Shown here piece after piece: positions 43,201 to 50,793 of a DNA stretch of 50,793 bases. A model generated the notes under the pieces. That model was not told the origin of the DNA, searched no databases, and saw only the letters and a program-made list of their open reading frames with translations. How positions within the stretch are numbered: position 1 is the first letter of the stretch; each line of letters opens with the position of its first letter. The position numbers were made by a program, and so were the translations under genes. Location: the IMG/VR virus record IMGVR_UViG_3300031951_000240, positions 1 through 50,793 of that record, one strand, 5' to 3'. The DNA is from a virus.

Positions 43201-45561
43201 ATGGCAGAAAGAATCGTATCACCAGGCGTATTTACGAGAGAAAATGACCTATCCTTCTTATCGCAAGGAATAGGCGAAATTGGAGCAGCAATCATAGGAC
43301 CTTTCAAACAAGGACCTGTTTTCGTTCCTACTATCGTAAGAACACAATCAGAGTTTGAAGCAATCTTCGGAACTCCTGATGGAACTTATTATACTGAATA
43401 TGCAGTACAAAATTATTTAAGAGAAACCGGCATTGTAACAATTGTAAGAGTAGGTGGAGTTGGTGGTTACCAAGAAGCTGCTCCAATTGGTATTTTTGCA
43501 TCTGGTGGATTAGTTGGCGAAAAATTAATTGCAACATTACATACAACTGAAAGAGGTAATCAAGATGTTGAAAAAGCAGTACAATTAATATCTGACCCAA
43601 GAGCAGCATACTCTGGTTCGTTCTTACTTTCTGGTTCTGATTTTGGTTGGGTTTCTGCATCTATTCTTCCAAGAGATACAAATGATATTTCAGACGTATT
43701 TGGTGAATCTCCATTAGGAAGTAAAAAAGCTTTTGGATATACATACTTTGAACATTTAGCATCTGCATCTTATTCAAATGCAGCAGCAGGTTTATGGGGT
43801 GGTACGGTTGTTAGTGCAGTTGCACTTCCAACACAAGATTTTGCATACGATGCACAATCTGCAGAAACTCCATATGTACAATCTCAATTGATTAGTGGTG
43901 AAAGATATGACCTCTTTAAATTTGTAACTTTAGGACAAGGTACACTTTATAATACTAAATTTAAAATTGGTATTTCTAATGTAAAAGCAGCAGGTGAAGA
44001 TGGTTCAACCGATTATTCTACATTTACTGTAACAATTAGAGGATATGGTGATACTGATAAGAGAAAGAGTGTATTGGAAACTTACAATGGAGTAAATTTA
44101 GACCCTGCTTCTCCAAACTATATCGCAAGAAGAATTGGTGACAGATGGTTGACGATTGATAATAATGGTAAAATTACCGAAAATGGTGATTACTCCAATA
44201 AATCACAATATGTAAGAGTGGTTGTAGCTGATGCGGGTTCATTCCCAATTTCAGCAGCACCATTTGGACATGGAGCTTATACAAATCCAATTAAGGCAAC
44301 TGATAACGCACAGGCATTAAAAGTTCAAAAAGTAACTTTCCAAACAAATTCAATTGGCAATACTTCATCATCTCCAGTATATTTCTCTGGTTTTGATTAT
44401 GAAACTAGTGGAGTATCTTTGGATAATAAACAATATTTAAAACCACTTCCAATCGGTGCACAAACGGGTTCAAATACCGCATTTGCATTTGATGGTAATA
44501 TTAGTGGTGTAGGATTGAGTTATCAAATGACTGGTTCTGCAGCAACTGATATGGTGAAAAGACAATTTGTTTTGGCTTTCCAAGATGGTTTTGATGGTAC
44601 AAATCCTGTATTGAGAATTGGTAAACCTGGTGTAAACGATTACAATAACAATCCAGTATGGGGACCATCTAATACACAAGGATTTAATTGTGCAACATCA
44701 ACCTCATCTGGTTCAGTTGCATATACAAAAGCAATTAACGCCGTATCAAATCCTGACGAATGGGATATCAATTTAGTAGCAACTCCTGGTATTGTAAGAC
44801 AATTACATCCTTCAATTGTGACTAAAGTGATTGATATGGTTGAAGCTAGACAAGATGCATTCTATATCGCTGATTTCAACGATTACGCGGATACAATAAC
44901 TCAAGCAACTGAGCAAGCAAATGCTGTTGATTCAAACTATGTAGCAACTTACTACCCTTGGGTAAAAACAATTGATACAAACACAAACAAACTTACAACT
45001 GTTCCACCTTCTACATTGTTACCAGCAGTTTATGCAAGTAACGATAGATTAGCGGCTGAGTGGTTCGCACCAGCTGGTTTGAATAGAGGTGGTATCGTAG
45101 GAGCTGTGAGTGTATTGAATAGATTAACACACGCTGAAAGAGATACACTTTATGAAAACAAAGTAAACCCAATTGCAACATTCCCTGGACAAGGTATTGT
45201 AGCATTCGGACAGAAAACTTTGCAAGATAAAGCATCTGCATTGGATAGAATCAACGTAAGAAGATTATTGATTGCAGTTAAGAAGTTTATCGCATCTACA
45301 TCTCGTTATTTAGTGTTTGAACAAAACACTTCTGAAACTAGAGGAAGATTCTTAAACACTGTAAATCCTTACTTGGAAACTATTCAACAAAGACAAGGTT
45401 TGTACGCATTCAAAGTAGTTATGGATGAAACCAATAACACACCGGATGTAATTGATAGAAATATTATGGCTGGACAAATTTTCTTACAACCTGCTAAGAC
45501 TGCGGAATTCATAGTAATTGATTTCAACATCTTACCAACTGGAGCAAGTTTCTCAGCATAA
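43201..45561 (+). CDS. Contractile tail sheath protein, gp18-like
   Basis: This 786-residue protein (T4 gp18 is 659) polymerises around the tail tube and contracts on infection. The N-terminus 'ERIVSPGVFTRENDLSFLSQ', 'AAIIGPFKQGPVFVPTIV' and 'FGTPDGTYYTEYAVQNYL' is classical for T4-type sheaths. The C-terminal third ('YYPWVKTIDTNTNKLTTVPP', 'FAPAGLNRGGIVGAV', 'PGQGIVAFGQKTL') and the end 'IVIDFNILPTGASF' are equally typical. The extra length lies in the middle (about 180-470), the usual variable outer domains. It has its own promoter and a Shine-Dalgarno-like site. The tube gene follows, as expected. Confidence 0.96.
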   Translation: MAERIVSPGVFTRENDLSFLSQGIGEIGAAIIGPFKQGPVFVPTIVRTQSEFEAIFGTPDGTYYTEYAVQNYLRETGIVTIVRVGGVGGYQEAAPIGIFASGGLVGEKLIATLHTTERGNQDVEKAVQLISDPRAAYSGSFLLSGSDFGWVSASILPRDTNDISDVFGESPLGSKKAFGYTYFEHLASASYSNAAAGLWGGTVVSAVALPTQDFAYDAQSAETPYVQSQLISGERYDLFKFVTLGQGTLYNTKFKIGISNVKAAGEDGSTDYSTFTVTIRGYGDTDKRKSVLETYNGVNLDPASPNYIARRIGDRWLTIDNNGKITENGDYSNKSQYVRVVVADAGSFPISAAPFGHGAYTNPIKATDNAQALKVQKVTFQTNSIGNTSSSPVYFSGFDYETSGVSLDNKQYLKPLPIGAQTGSNTAFAFDGNISGVGLSYQMTGSAATDMVKRQFVLAFQDGFDGTNPVLRIGKPGVNDYNNNPVWGPSNTQGFNCATSTSSGSVAYTKAINAVSNPDEWDINLVATPGIVRQLHPSIVTKVIDMVEARQDAFYIADFNDYADTITQATEQANAVDSNYVATYYPWVKTIDTNTNKLTTVPPSTLLPAVYASNDRLAAEWFAPAGLNRGGIVGAVSVLNRLTHAERDTLYENKVNPIATFPGQGIVAFGQKTLQDKASALDRINVRRLLIAVKKFIASTSRYLVFEQNTSETRGRFLNTVNPYLETIQQRQGLYAFKVVMDETNNTPDVIDRNIMAGQIFLQPAKTAEFIVIDFNILPTGASFSA

Positions 45562-45581
45562 TACGAAAACAAACAAAATAG

Positions 45582-45590
45582 ATATTTATT
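45582..45590 (+). promoter_or_regulatory. Putative late promoter box, variant ATATTTATT
   Basis: One mismatch to the consensus, 25 nt before the tube gene ATG, in a 54-nt gap. The tube would therefore be expressed separately from the sheath. Confidence 0.5.
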
Positions 45591-45615
45591 AATATAAAAT
45601 AAAAGGTAATTAAAA

Positions 45616-46113
45616 ATGGCAGATATACTATCCTTTGATAAGATGTTCTATACGAACTTCGAACCTAAAATGAAGAATCGCTACATTATGGAGTTTAGCG
45701 ATTTATCAATCCCTTCATTTTTAGTGAGTGCAGCAAATAGACCAACAATTCAGTTCCAAACTGTGAAGCTTGACCATATCAACGTATATAGAAAGCTTAA
45801 AGGTAAAGGTGAATGGCAAGATTTGGAAATCACTCTTTATGACCCTATTGTTCCATCTGGAGCACAAGCGGTAATGGAGTGGGTTCGTTTATCACATGAA
45901 TCTATTACCGGTAGAGATGGATATGCAGAAATGTATAAGAAAGATATTGATTTCTATTTGTTAGGACCTGTTGGTGATAAGATTGAGCAGTGGAAGTTAA
46001 AGGGAGCATTTATATCTCAGGCAAACTTTGGTGATTTAGCATACAACTCTGAAAATGAGCCAGTTAATATCACTTTAACACTTACTTACGATTACGCAGT
46101 TCTTGAATTTTAA
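45616..46113 (+). CDS. Tail tube protein, gp19-like
   Basis: This 165-residue protein (T4 gp19 is 163) stacks in hexameric rings to make the inner tube for DNA passage. Landmarks are 'FEPKMKNRYIMEFSDLSIPS' near the N-terminus, 'ITLYDPIVPSGAQAVMEWV' in the middle and the closing 'VNITLTLTYDYAVLEF', all standard for the family. It follows the sheath gene and ends at a strong terminator, forming a single-gene unit. A weak AAAAGG lies about 10 nt before the start. I see nothing abnormal in it. Confidence 0.95.
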   Translation: MADILSFDKMFYTNFEPKMKNRYIMEFSDLSIPSFLVSAANRPTIQFQTVKLDHINVYRKLKGKGEWQDLEITLYDPIVPSGAQAVMEWVRLSHESITGRDGYAEMYKKDIDFYLLGPVGDKIEQWKLKGAFISQANFGDLAYNSENEPVNITLTLTYDYAVLEF

Positions 46114-46134
46114 TTTAAGAAAAAAGATAAAAAT

Positions 46135-46165
46135 AAGGGATACTCAAAAGGTATCCCTTTTTTAT
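46135..46165 (+). terminator. Intrinsic terminator after tail tube gene
   Basis: AAGGGATAC (46135-46143) pairs perfectly with GTATCCCTT (46151-46159) around a 7-base loop, and a T-run follows. Confidence 0.92.
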
Positions 46166-46186
46166 TTCTAATTTTTTTAGAATAAT

Positions 46187-46195
46187 GTATTTATA
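46187..46195 (+). promoter_or_regulatory. Putative late promoter box, variant GTATTTATA
   Basis: One mismatch to the consensus, 23 nt before the ATG at 46219, just after the tube terminator. Confidence 0.5.
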
Positions 46196-46218
46196 TATAC
46201 AAAACAAAATATAACGTT

Positions 46219-46974
46219 ATGCAAGAAAAACAATTTGATTTTCCAACGGAAGTGTTAGATTTACCATCTGAAGGTAAACTTTATCCAAAAGATAATCCAC
46301 TTTCATCTGGTAGAATTACAATAAAATTAATGACAGCTAAAGAAGAAGATATTTTAGCTTCAGGTAATCTAATTAGAAAGGGTATAGTTTTAGATAAATT
46401 ATTTGAATCTATTTTAGTTGATAATATTAATCCTGATGAAATACTAATAGGAGATAAAAACGCAATATTATTAGCAACGCGTATGTTGGGTTATGGTCCA
46501 GATTATGATTTTTCTTTTTTTTCTTCGGTAAAAAATGAAGTTTTGAAAGCAAGATGTGACCTTTCCCAAATAAAAACAAAAAATGTTGATACTTCAATTT
46601 ATAATAGTAAAAACGAATTTGAGTTTATAACACCAGCTGGTAAAAATAAACTTATATTCAAACTATTGACACACGGTGATGAAAAGGCTGTAGAGAAGGA
46701 TATTACGGCATTAGAAAAACTTAATAAAGATATAAAGAGTGATATTACCACTCGTTTGAGATATATGATAAAATCAGTAGACGGAAATTCTGATATTGGA
46801 CATATCACTAAATATATTAATAATATGTTAGCTAGAGATAGTAAAGCATTTAGAGATTATGTTAAAGCAATTTCTCCGGATATGGATATGAAATTTACTT
46901 ATACTCATGAAAATGGAGAGGTGGAGGAGGCGCCTATTGCATTAGGCGTAAACTTTTTTTGGCCTTCCGAGTAA
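46219..46974 (+). CDS. Tail assembly chaperone / gp26-family baseplate protein (0-frame product)
   Basis: This 251-residue protein starts 'FDFPTEVLDLPSEGKLYPKD' and continues 'IKLMTAKEEDILASGNLI', the signature of the T4 gp26 baseplate family (PF12322-type). In other tailed phages the gene in this place, between tube and tape measure, encodes a tail assembly chaperone that is extended by a programmed frameshift. Near the stop the gene has AAC-TTT-TTT-TGG with a run of seven T (46954-46960). The +1 frame is open there and continues into a conserved-looking extension. Residues about 100-220 are charged and mostly helical, with 'YMIKSVDGNSDIGHITKYI' near 185. It is probably made in two forms that coat the tape measure before tube assembly. 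Confidence 0.75.
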   Translation: MQEKQFDFPTEVLDLPSEGKLYPKDNPLSSGRITIKLMTAKEEDILASGNLIRKGIVLDKLFESILVDNINPDEILIGDKNAILLATRMLGYGPDYDFSFFSSVKNEVLKARCDLSQIKTKNVDTSIYNSKNEFEFITPAGKNKLIFKLLTHGDEKAVEKDITALEKLNKDIKSDITTRLRYMIKSVDGNSDIGHITKYINNMLARDSKAFRDYVKAISPDMDMKFTYTHENGEVEEAPIALGVNFFWPSE

Positions 46975-47176
46975 TCATAGCATAAATCTCCATACACAAA
47001 TCTTTGATATGGTGTACTATGGACAAGGATTTACGGTAATGGAAATATATAATATGCCAACGTATCTACGAAACTTTTATTATAATAAGTTAGCAGATGC
47101 AAAGAAAAAAGAGAATGAAAGTGTGAAAAACGCACAAACACAAAAACAACCTTCAAGAGTTAGGATTAAAAGATAA
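46952..47176 (+). CDS. Frameshift extension of the tail assembly chaperone (+1/-2 frame)
   Basis: This frame opens right after TAA at 46949-46951 and runs without a stop to 47176. It overlaps the end of the gp26-like gene by 23 nt. If the ribosome shifts +1 (or -2) on the seven-T run, the product is about 318 residues with a tail reading GLPSNHSINLH...'IFDMVYYGQGFTVMEIYNMP' and then 'TYLRNFYYNKLADAKKK'. The pattern of an aromatic-Gly-x-G-F element, then a M-P-x-[YW]-L-R-x-F-Y block, is typical of the T part of tail chaperones. An alternative is independent translation from ATG 47009 (55 residues), for which no ribosome site is seen. The stop codon lies inside the terminator stem. Confidence 0.7.
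   Translation, partial: TFFGLPSNHSINLHTQIFDMVYYGQGFTVMEIYNMPTYLRNFYYNKLADAKKKENESVKNAQTQKQPSRVRIKR
46954..46960 (+). promoter_or_regulatory. Probable programmed frameshift site (T7 run)
   Basis: In the zero frame this reads AAC TTT TTT TGG CCT. A tRNA-Phe on TTT can re-pair one base forward or two bases back. Both routes enter the open +1 frame at GGC 46961. A -1 shift would stop after eight codons at 46983. Confidence 0.65.
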
Positions 47177-47190
47177 TCCTAACTTTTTTC
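47159..47190 (+). terminator. Intrinsic terminator overlapping the chaperone stop codon
   Basis: GTTAGGATTA (47159-47168) pairs perfectly with TAATCCTAAC (47174-47183) around AAAGA, with six T after. The TAA stop at 47174-47176 is within the 3' arm, so a ribosome finishing the frameshifted product would disrupt the hairpin. Confidence 0.9.
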
Positions 47191-47199
47191 TTTTATAGG

Positions 47200-47208
47200 A
47201 TATTTATA
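47200..47208 (+). promoter_or_regulatory. Putative late promoter box ATATTTATA
   Basis: Exact motif immediately after the terminator, 20 nt before the ATG at 47229. It would drive the small gene, the tape measure and what follows. Confidence 0.65.
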
Positions 47209-47228
47209 AGTGTTAAATTATACTCATT

Positions 47229-47465
47229 ATGAAAAGATATAAAATATCAGAAGGAAATTTTCAAAAATTTTGGGATTTTATTACAGGAAAAAAACCTGCA
47301 CCTAAACCAATTCAAAAGGTGATTGATGATGATCCTGAATTGAAAAAAATAATGAAAGATTATGAAAAAATAAATTCAGATACAATTGTTCAATTAAATC
47401 GTATAAAAAAAGAAAATCCAGACATTTACGATTACTTGAAAAAAGCTGGATTTTTAAGTAAGTAA
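47229..47465 (+). CDS. Small helical hypothetical protein
   Basis: Function not recognised. The 78 residues are rich in Lys, Asp and Glu and mostly helical ('ELKKIMKDYEKINSDTIVQL'), with an N-terminal 'FQKFWDFITGKKPAPKP'. It lies between the chaperone and the tape measure gene, 9 nt before the latter, and is the first gene after a promoter box. Small helical proteins in this position occur in several T4-like phages; an accessory role in tape measure or baseplate assembly is possible but unproven. No membrane segment or signal peptide is seen. Confidence 0.5.
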   Translation: MKRYKISEGNFQKFWDFITGKKPAPKPIQKVIDDDPELKKIMKDYEKINSDTIVQLNRIKKENPDIYDYLKKAGFLSK

Positions 47466-47474
47466 TTATAAAAT

Positions 47475-49859
47475 ATGGCAGAAAATTTATCCGATGAATC
47501 CAAAAAGAAGCAGCTGTTAGACGAACAGAACGAAGTCCAACAACGAATAGAAGAACGTAATAAACGTATGGCGTTGGCAGGACAAGATGAAATCAAGCGT
47601 CTTAAAAAAAGAAATGAGCAGGATAAAGAACATATAAAGAATTTAAAAGAGGAATTAAAAGTAATATCTGATTCCGAAAAGAAATCAAAAGAATATACAG
47701 ATGTTTGGGAAAAAGCATTAAAAAGACAAGGAGATTATAATGATACGCAAGAAGATTTTCAAAAATCTTTTGGTAGATTGGGTAAAGATGTTCAAACAAC
47801 TTTACAAAAATCTACAAATGAGAGTAACGCATTTTCAACTATAACTGGAAGAATTTTAGAATTAAAAAAAGAACAAATAAATGCTTCAGATGAAGAATAT
47901 TCTCAATTACAAAAGAGAATAGATGTCCTAACTAACATAAGAAATCAACAAGAGGGTGCTGCTGAATCAATGATTGAGGCAAAAAAACACGCACATGGTA
48001 TAAGTGAAGCAGAAAAAAGAAAGCAAAAATTTCAAAGAGATACAGCTGGATTGACAGGTAAAGATAAAGCCGCAGCAGAAGCAAGTTTTAAAGCAAAAGA
48101 AAAATTGTTAGCTGCAGAAGAAAGAATAAAAAAAATACACGAGCAACAACATAAGATGGCACATATTTTACCAGAATCGGTACAATCTGCATTAGGGTTT
48201 GTTAAAGAAATGGGTTCAGTTGCTAAATCAATGTCACTCAAATTAGCGGGTACATTTCTTTTAGCCGGTGCGTTAATGGCGGCATATCATGCATTTTCAG
48301 AATTAGATAAAGCAGCGGAAGATTATAGAAAAGAAACGGGTATGACTGTTTCTCAAACCGAAGAATTAGGACATCAGGCACACCACATAGAAATGTATTA
48401 TAGAAAAGTGGGTGTAGAACTGAAAGATGTTTATGATACTGCCAACGCTTTAGCAAATACATTTAGTGATGTTGTAGCACACTCGGAACAAACATTAAGT
48501 GCAATTACTTTAATGAAATCCAACTTTGGTGTTTCGGCCCAAACTGGTGCAGAGGTACAAGGTATTTTTGAACAAATTGGTGGGTTATCACAACAAACTG
48601 CCGCAAATGTTCAAATGCAAGCTATAAATTTAGCTAAACAATTGAAAGTATCTCCAAAAGAAATGATGGAGGACATAGCTAAAAGTGCGGGCATAACAGC
48701 AAAATATTTTAAAGGAGATGTTTCACTATTAATAAAACAGGCTGCAGAGGCTAAAAGATTGGGTACTAATCTACAAGAAGTTGAAAAAACTGCTGAAGGT
48801 CTTCTTGATTTTGAAAATGGTATAGAAAAAGAATTGGTTGCGGCAACTATGGTTGGTGGTCAATTCAATTTAAGTAGAGCAAGAGCACTGGCTTATGAAG
48901 GTGATATACTAGGAGCACAAAAAGCATCATTAGATGCTATTGAGCAAGCCGGAGATTTTACTAAAATGGATGTGTTTTCCAAAAGAGCATTAGCAGATGC
49001 TACAAATATGACAGTTGAACAAATTAGCAAACAATTGGCAATGAGAGAACAATTGGCTAATTTAAATGAAACTGATAAAAAAGCAGCAGAAGATGCCATT
49101 GCTAAAGGATTAGATATAAGTAATTTAAATGAAGACCAATTAAAACAAAAAGTTGAAGAATTTTCAAAGCAACAGGAAATAAATGGACAACTTACCAAAA
49201 TGGAAGATTCCTTTAAAGGTATAATAGCTCAATTAGGTGGTACATTGATGCCACTTATGACATCTTTAGTACCTGTAATGGAAATGTTATTTAAACCATT
49301 AGAATGGGCAGTAGCAGGTATTCAGATGTTTATTCAAGGGTTAAAAGAAGGTAAAGCTGGAGCGATTGCAATGCTAGTTGTTCTTTCTCCTTTATTAATC
49401 TCAATGGTAGGCTCAGCGATAAGTGCTATATTTGCTGGATTAGCGTGGTTGGGGCCTTTTGGTGTTCCTCTCGCTATAGCCGCAGTTGCGGGTTTTATGT
49501 CACAAATGGGTAAAGCAAAGGGCCAAGCAGCTGGAGATGTGATGTCACCTGCTAGTGGTAAAACTCAAATTTCTACAAAAGAAGGAGCTTTACTTAATTT
49601 ATCAAAAAATGATGATGTTGTAGCTGCACCTGGTGCAGTAAAAGCATTATCTACAATTAATAATACAGGTGGTCAGACTCAATCAGTAATATCTTCAAAT
49701 AGTAATAATATGATAGGAGCACTAATTCAAGAATTTAGAGGTGTAAGAGCAGATATGCAAGCAGGAAAAATAGGTGTTTATATGGATGGGGATAGAGTTA
49801 CGGCGGGTGTAGCAAAAGTTGTAGGTAGAGGAACTAGAAACGATTTTGCACTTCAATAA
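47475..49859 (+). CDS. Tail tape measure protein
   Basis: This 794-residue protein probably sets tail length. At the usual 1.5 angstrom per residue it would give a tail near 120 nm. Residues 1-235 are charged coiled coil (Lys/Glu/Gln-rich). A hydrophobic helix lies at about 254-275 ('LAGTFLLAGALMAAYHAF'), then a long amphipathic helical region with 'QEVEKTAEGLLDFENGIEKE'-type heptads. Strongly hydrophobic helices occupy about 629-680 ('AMLVVLSPLLISMVGSAISA' and the next segment). The C-terminus carries 'TKEGALLNLSKNDDVVAAPG' and a Gly-rich end. No lysozyme or peptidase motif is visible. Position after the tail chaperone supports the call. The leader lacks a Shine-Dalgarno. Confidence 0.88.
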   Translation: MAENLSDESKKKQLLDEQNEVQQRIEERNKRMALAGQDEIKRLKKRNEQDKEHIKNLKEELKVISDSEKKSKEYTDVWEKALKRQGDYNDTQEDFQKSFGRLGKDVQTTLQKSTNESNAFSTITGRILELKKEQINASDEEYSQLQKRIDVLTNIRNQQEGAAESMIEAKKHAHGISEAEKRKQKFQRDTAGLTGKDKAAAEASFKAKEKLLAAEERIKKIHEQQHKMAHILPESVQSALGFVKEMGSVAKSMSLKLAGTFLLAGALMAAYHAFSELDKAAEDYRKETGMTVSQTEELGHQAHHIEMYYRKVGVELKDVYDTANALANTFSDVVAHSEQTLSAITLMKSNFGVSAQTGAEVQGIFEQIGGLSQQTAANVQMQAINLAKQLKVSPKEMMEDIAKSAGITAKYFKGDVSLLIKQAAEAKRLGTNLQEVEKTAEGLLDFENGIEKELVAATMVGGQFNLSRARALAYEGDILGAQKASLDAIEQAGDFTKMDVFSKRALADATNMTVEQISKQLAMREQLANLNETDKKAAEDAIAKGLDISNLNEDQLKQKVEEFSKQQEINGQLTKMEDSFKGIIAQLGGTLMPLMTSLVPVMEMLFKPLEWAVAGIQMFIQGLKEGKAGAIAMLVVLSPLLISMVGSAISAIFAGLAWLGPFGVPLAIAAVAGFMSQMGKAKGQAAGDVMSPASGKTQISTKEGALLNLSKNDDVVAAPGAVKALSTINNTGGQTQSVISSNSNNMIGALIQEFRGVRADMQAGKIGVYMDGDRVTAGVAKVVGRGTRNDFALQ

Positions 49860-49871
49860 AAAATTAGTAAA

Positions 49872-50793
49872 ATGCCAACATTATTAGAACTTTTTAATAA
49901 TAAAAAATATGATACTCTTGCAAATCAAACGCCAAAAGATGCGTTTGAAGTTAGAGATAGTAAAAGTGTACCTATATCATCTACGAGCTTTGCATTAAAC
50001 AAAACTGCTACACCTGGTATTATTAGATTGAGAAGTGGAAATAAGACAGAAAGAATTGGAGAAACGAGATTAGAACAAGAAAACGTTGGATTATTTCAAT
50101 ACATGGTTTTAGGTTCACCTGCCATTTATGGTACTGATGTATTAAGAATGTCCACACAACAAACTTCATTAGTAGAAACAATGAAGATTGGAACTGGGGG
50201 TAAAGGATTAGCAGCAACTGCTGCACAAATTGTAGGAGATACTGTAGGAGAGGCATTTAAATTTGGTGCTTCAAAGGCAGTTGGAGTTCCTGCAACATTT
50301 AATCCAAAAGCACTTGCAACAAAAGCAGTTGGACAATTTAAAAATACATTTGGTTCATTTTTTCCAGATGTATTAATACCTTCAAAAGTTGTTTCTAGTC
50401 CGTTATTTAAAATAAAAGTACCAGGTGTAAGTGAAGAATTTCGTACACATCAAATACTGGCAACTCTTAAAAATATTTCAAATGGTACAAAAGTTGCAAC
50501 ATTTTTAGCTAGAAACGCAACTGGAACACCTGACCAAATAAAACAAACATTGGTCAATCAAGGTTTAAACATAGCACAAGAGCAAGCTAAAAAATTGGTT
50601 GCAAAAAAAGTTGCAGGTTGGTTATCAACGGGTGGAGAAAAAGCTCAACAATTAGCGAAAGAGCTCAGAGAAACCGGAAATGTGAGTATTAAATATTCAT
50701 CATTAAGAAAATATTCCGATGTAACAAAAAATGAGAGAGATTTTGGAAAAAACCCACTCAATTTTGCTAATCAGCCGTTTAAAACAAATGATA
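49872..50793 (+). CDS. Tail/baseplate-region protein, 3' truncated
   Basis: The frame is open from the ATG at 49872 to the end of the window (307 codons). It starts 'MPTLLELFNNKKYDTLANQT' and includes 'TPGIIRLRSGNKTERIGETR', an Ala/Gly-rich helical stretch ('GLAATAAQIVGDTVGEAF', residues about 115-132) and a Lys-rich helix ('AQEQAKKLVAKKVAGWL'). I do not recognise the family. Its position 12 nt after the tape measure gene suggests a tail hub or baseplate structural protein, possibly the gene that precedes the hub in related phages. No transmembrane segment is clear. The product cannot be judged fully without the 3' end. Confidence 0.6.
   Translation, partial: MPTLLELFNNKKYDTLANQTPKDAFEVRDSKSVPISSTSFALNKTATPGIIRLRSGNKTERIGETRLEQENVGLFQYMVLGSPAIYGTDVLRMSTQQTSLVETMKIGTGGKGLAATAAQIVGDTVGEAFKFGASKAVGVPATFNPKALATKAVGQFKNTFGSFFPDVLIPSKVVSSPLFKIKVPGVSEEFRTHQILATLKNISNGTKVATFLARNATGTPDQIKQTLVNQGLNIAQEQAKKLVAKKVAGWLSTGGEKAQQLAKELRETGNVSIKYSSLRKYSDVTKNERDFGKNPLNFANQPFKTND

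Noticed and set aside
46954-46985. A -1 frameshift at the seven-T run
   Set aside because: The -1 frame stops at TAA 46983-46985 after eight codons and does not reach the conserved extension.
2317-47208. Reading the box as TATAAATA late promoters for minus-strand genes
   Set aside because: No credible minus-strand gene begins after any of the boxes, while the spacing to plus-strand starts is nearly constant.

Overview
The window is a stretch of virion-structure genes from a large, AT-rich, contractile-tailed phage of the T4-like (gp23-type) lineage. Every supported gene is on the + strand and genes are packed end to end. No gene-free gap exceeds about 135 bases, and I see no tRNA, rRNA, CRISPR array, insertion sequence or integrase. 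T4-type landmarks are a scaffold-like C-terminus, a gp23-like major capsid protein, gp13-, gp14- and gp15-like neck and tail-completion proteins, a gp18-like sheath, a gp19-like tube, a gp26-family protein and a tape measure. Many starts lack a clear Shine-Dalgarno and have A/T-rich leaders, which hints at a Bacteroidota host. That host call is inference. The fibre repeats resemble those I know from marine and freshwater T4-like phages.

Layout. 1-2229: scaffold tail end and capsid protein, closed by a strong terminator. 2346-3033: two small virion proteins. 3096-6562: neck and tail-terminator genes, then two small genes that repeat the C-terminal domain of the gp15-like protein. 6562-20603: a 4363-residue fibre-type protein with 23 copies of a Cys-x-Arg-Asp module, then a small degenerate relative. 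20673-32571: a 3513-residue fibre protein with about 22 beta repeats, two cupredoxin-like domains and about 1,040 residues of proline-free Gly-X-Y, followed by a PKD/BspA-type adhesin and a tail-fibre assembly chaperone. 32620-41876: two small proteins and a 2872-residue fibre with two Gly-X-Y stretches and a C-terminal self-cleaving S74 chaperone. 41913-43068: three small virion or hypothetical genes. 43201-50793: sheath, tube, gp26-like tail assembly chaperone with a probable +1/-2 frameshift extension, a small helical gene, the tape measure, and a truncated gene running off the end. About 32 kb of the 50.8 kb is three fibre-type genes.

Two observations stand out. First, all ten intergenic gaps of 36 nt or more contain ATATTTATA or a one-base variant; nine of the ten sites lie 16-26 nt before the next start codon, and none of the shorter gaps has one. 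This looks like the phage's late promoter, with a core equal to the reverse complement of T4's TATAAATA. It divides the window into about ten transcription units. Second, the larger fibre proteins carry a cupredoxin-like domain with a full His/Cys/His/Met ligand set in two copies of one protein, and a homologous copy in the neighbouring giant protein in which all four positions are replaced.
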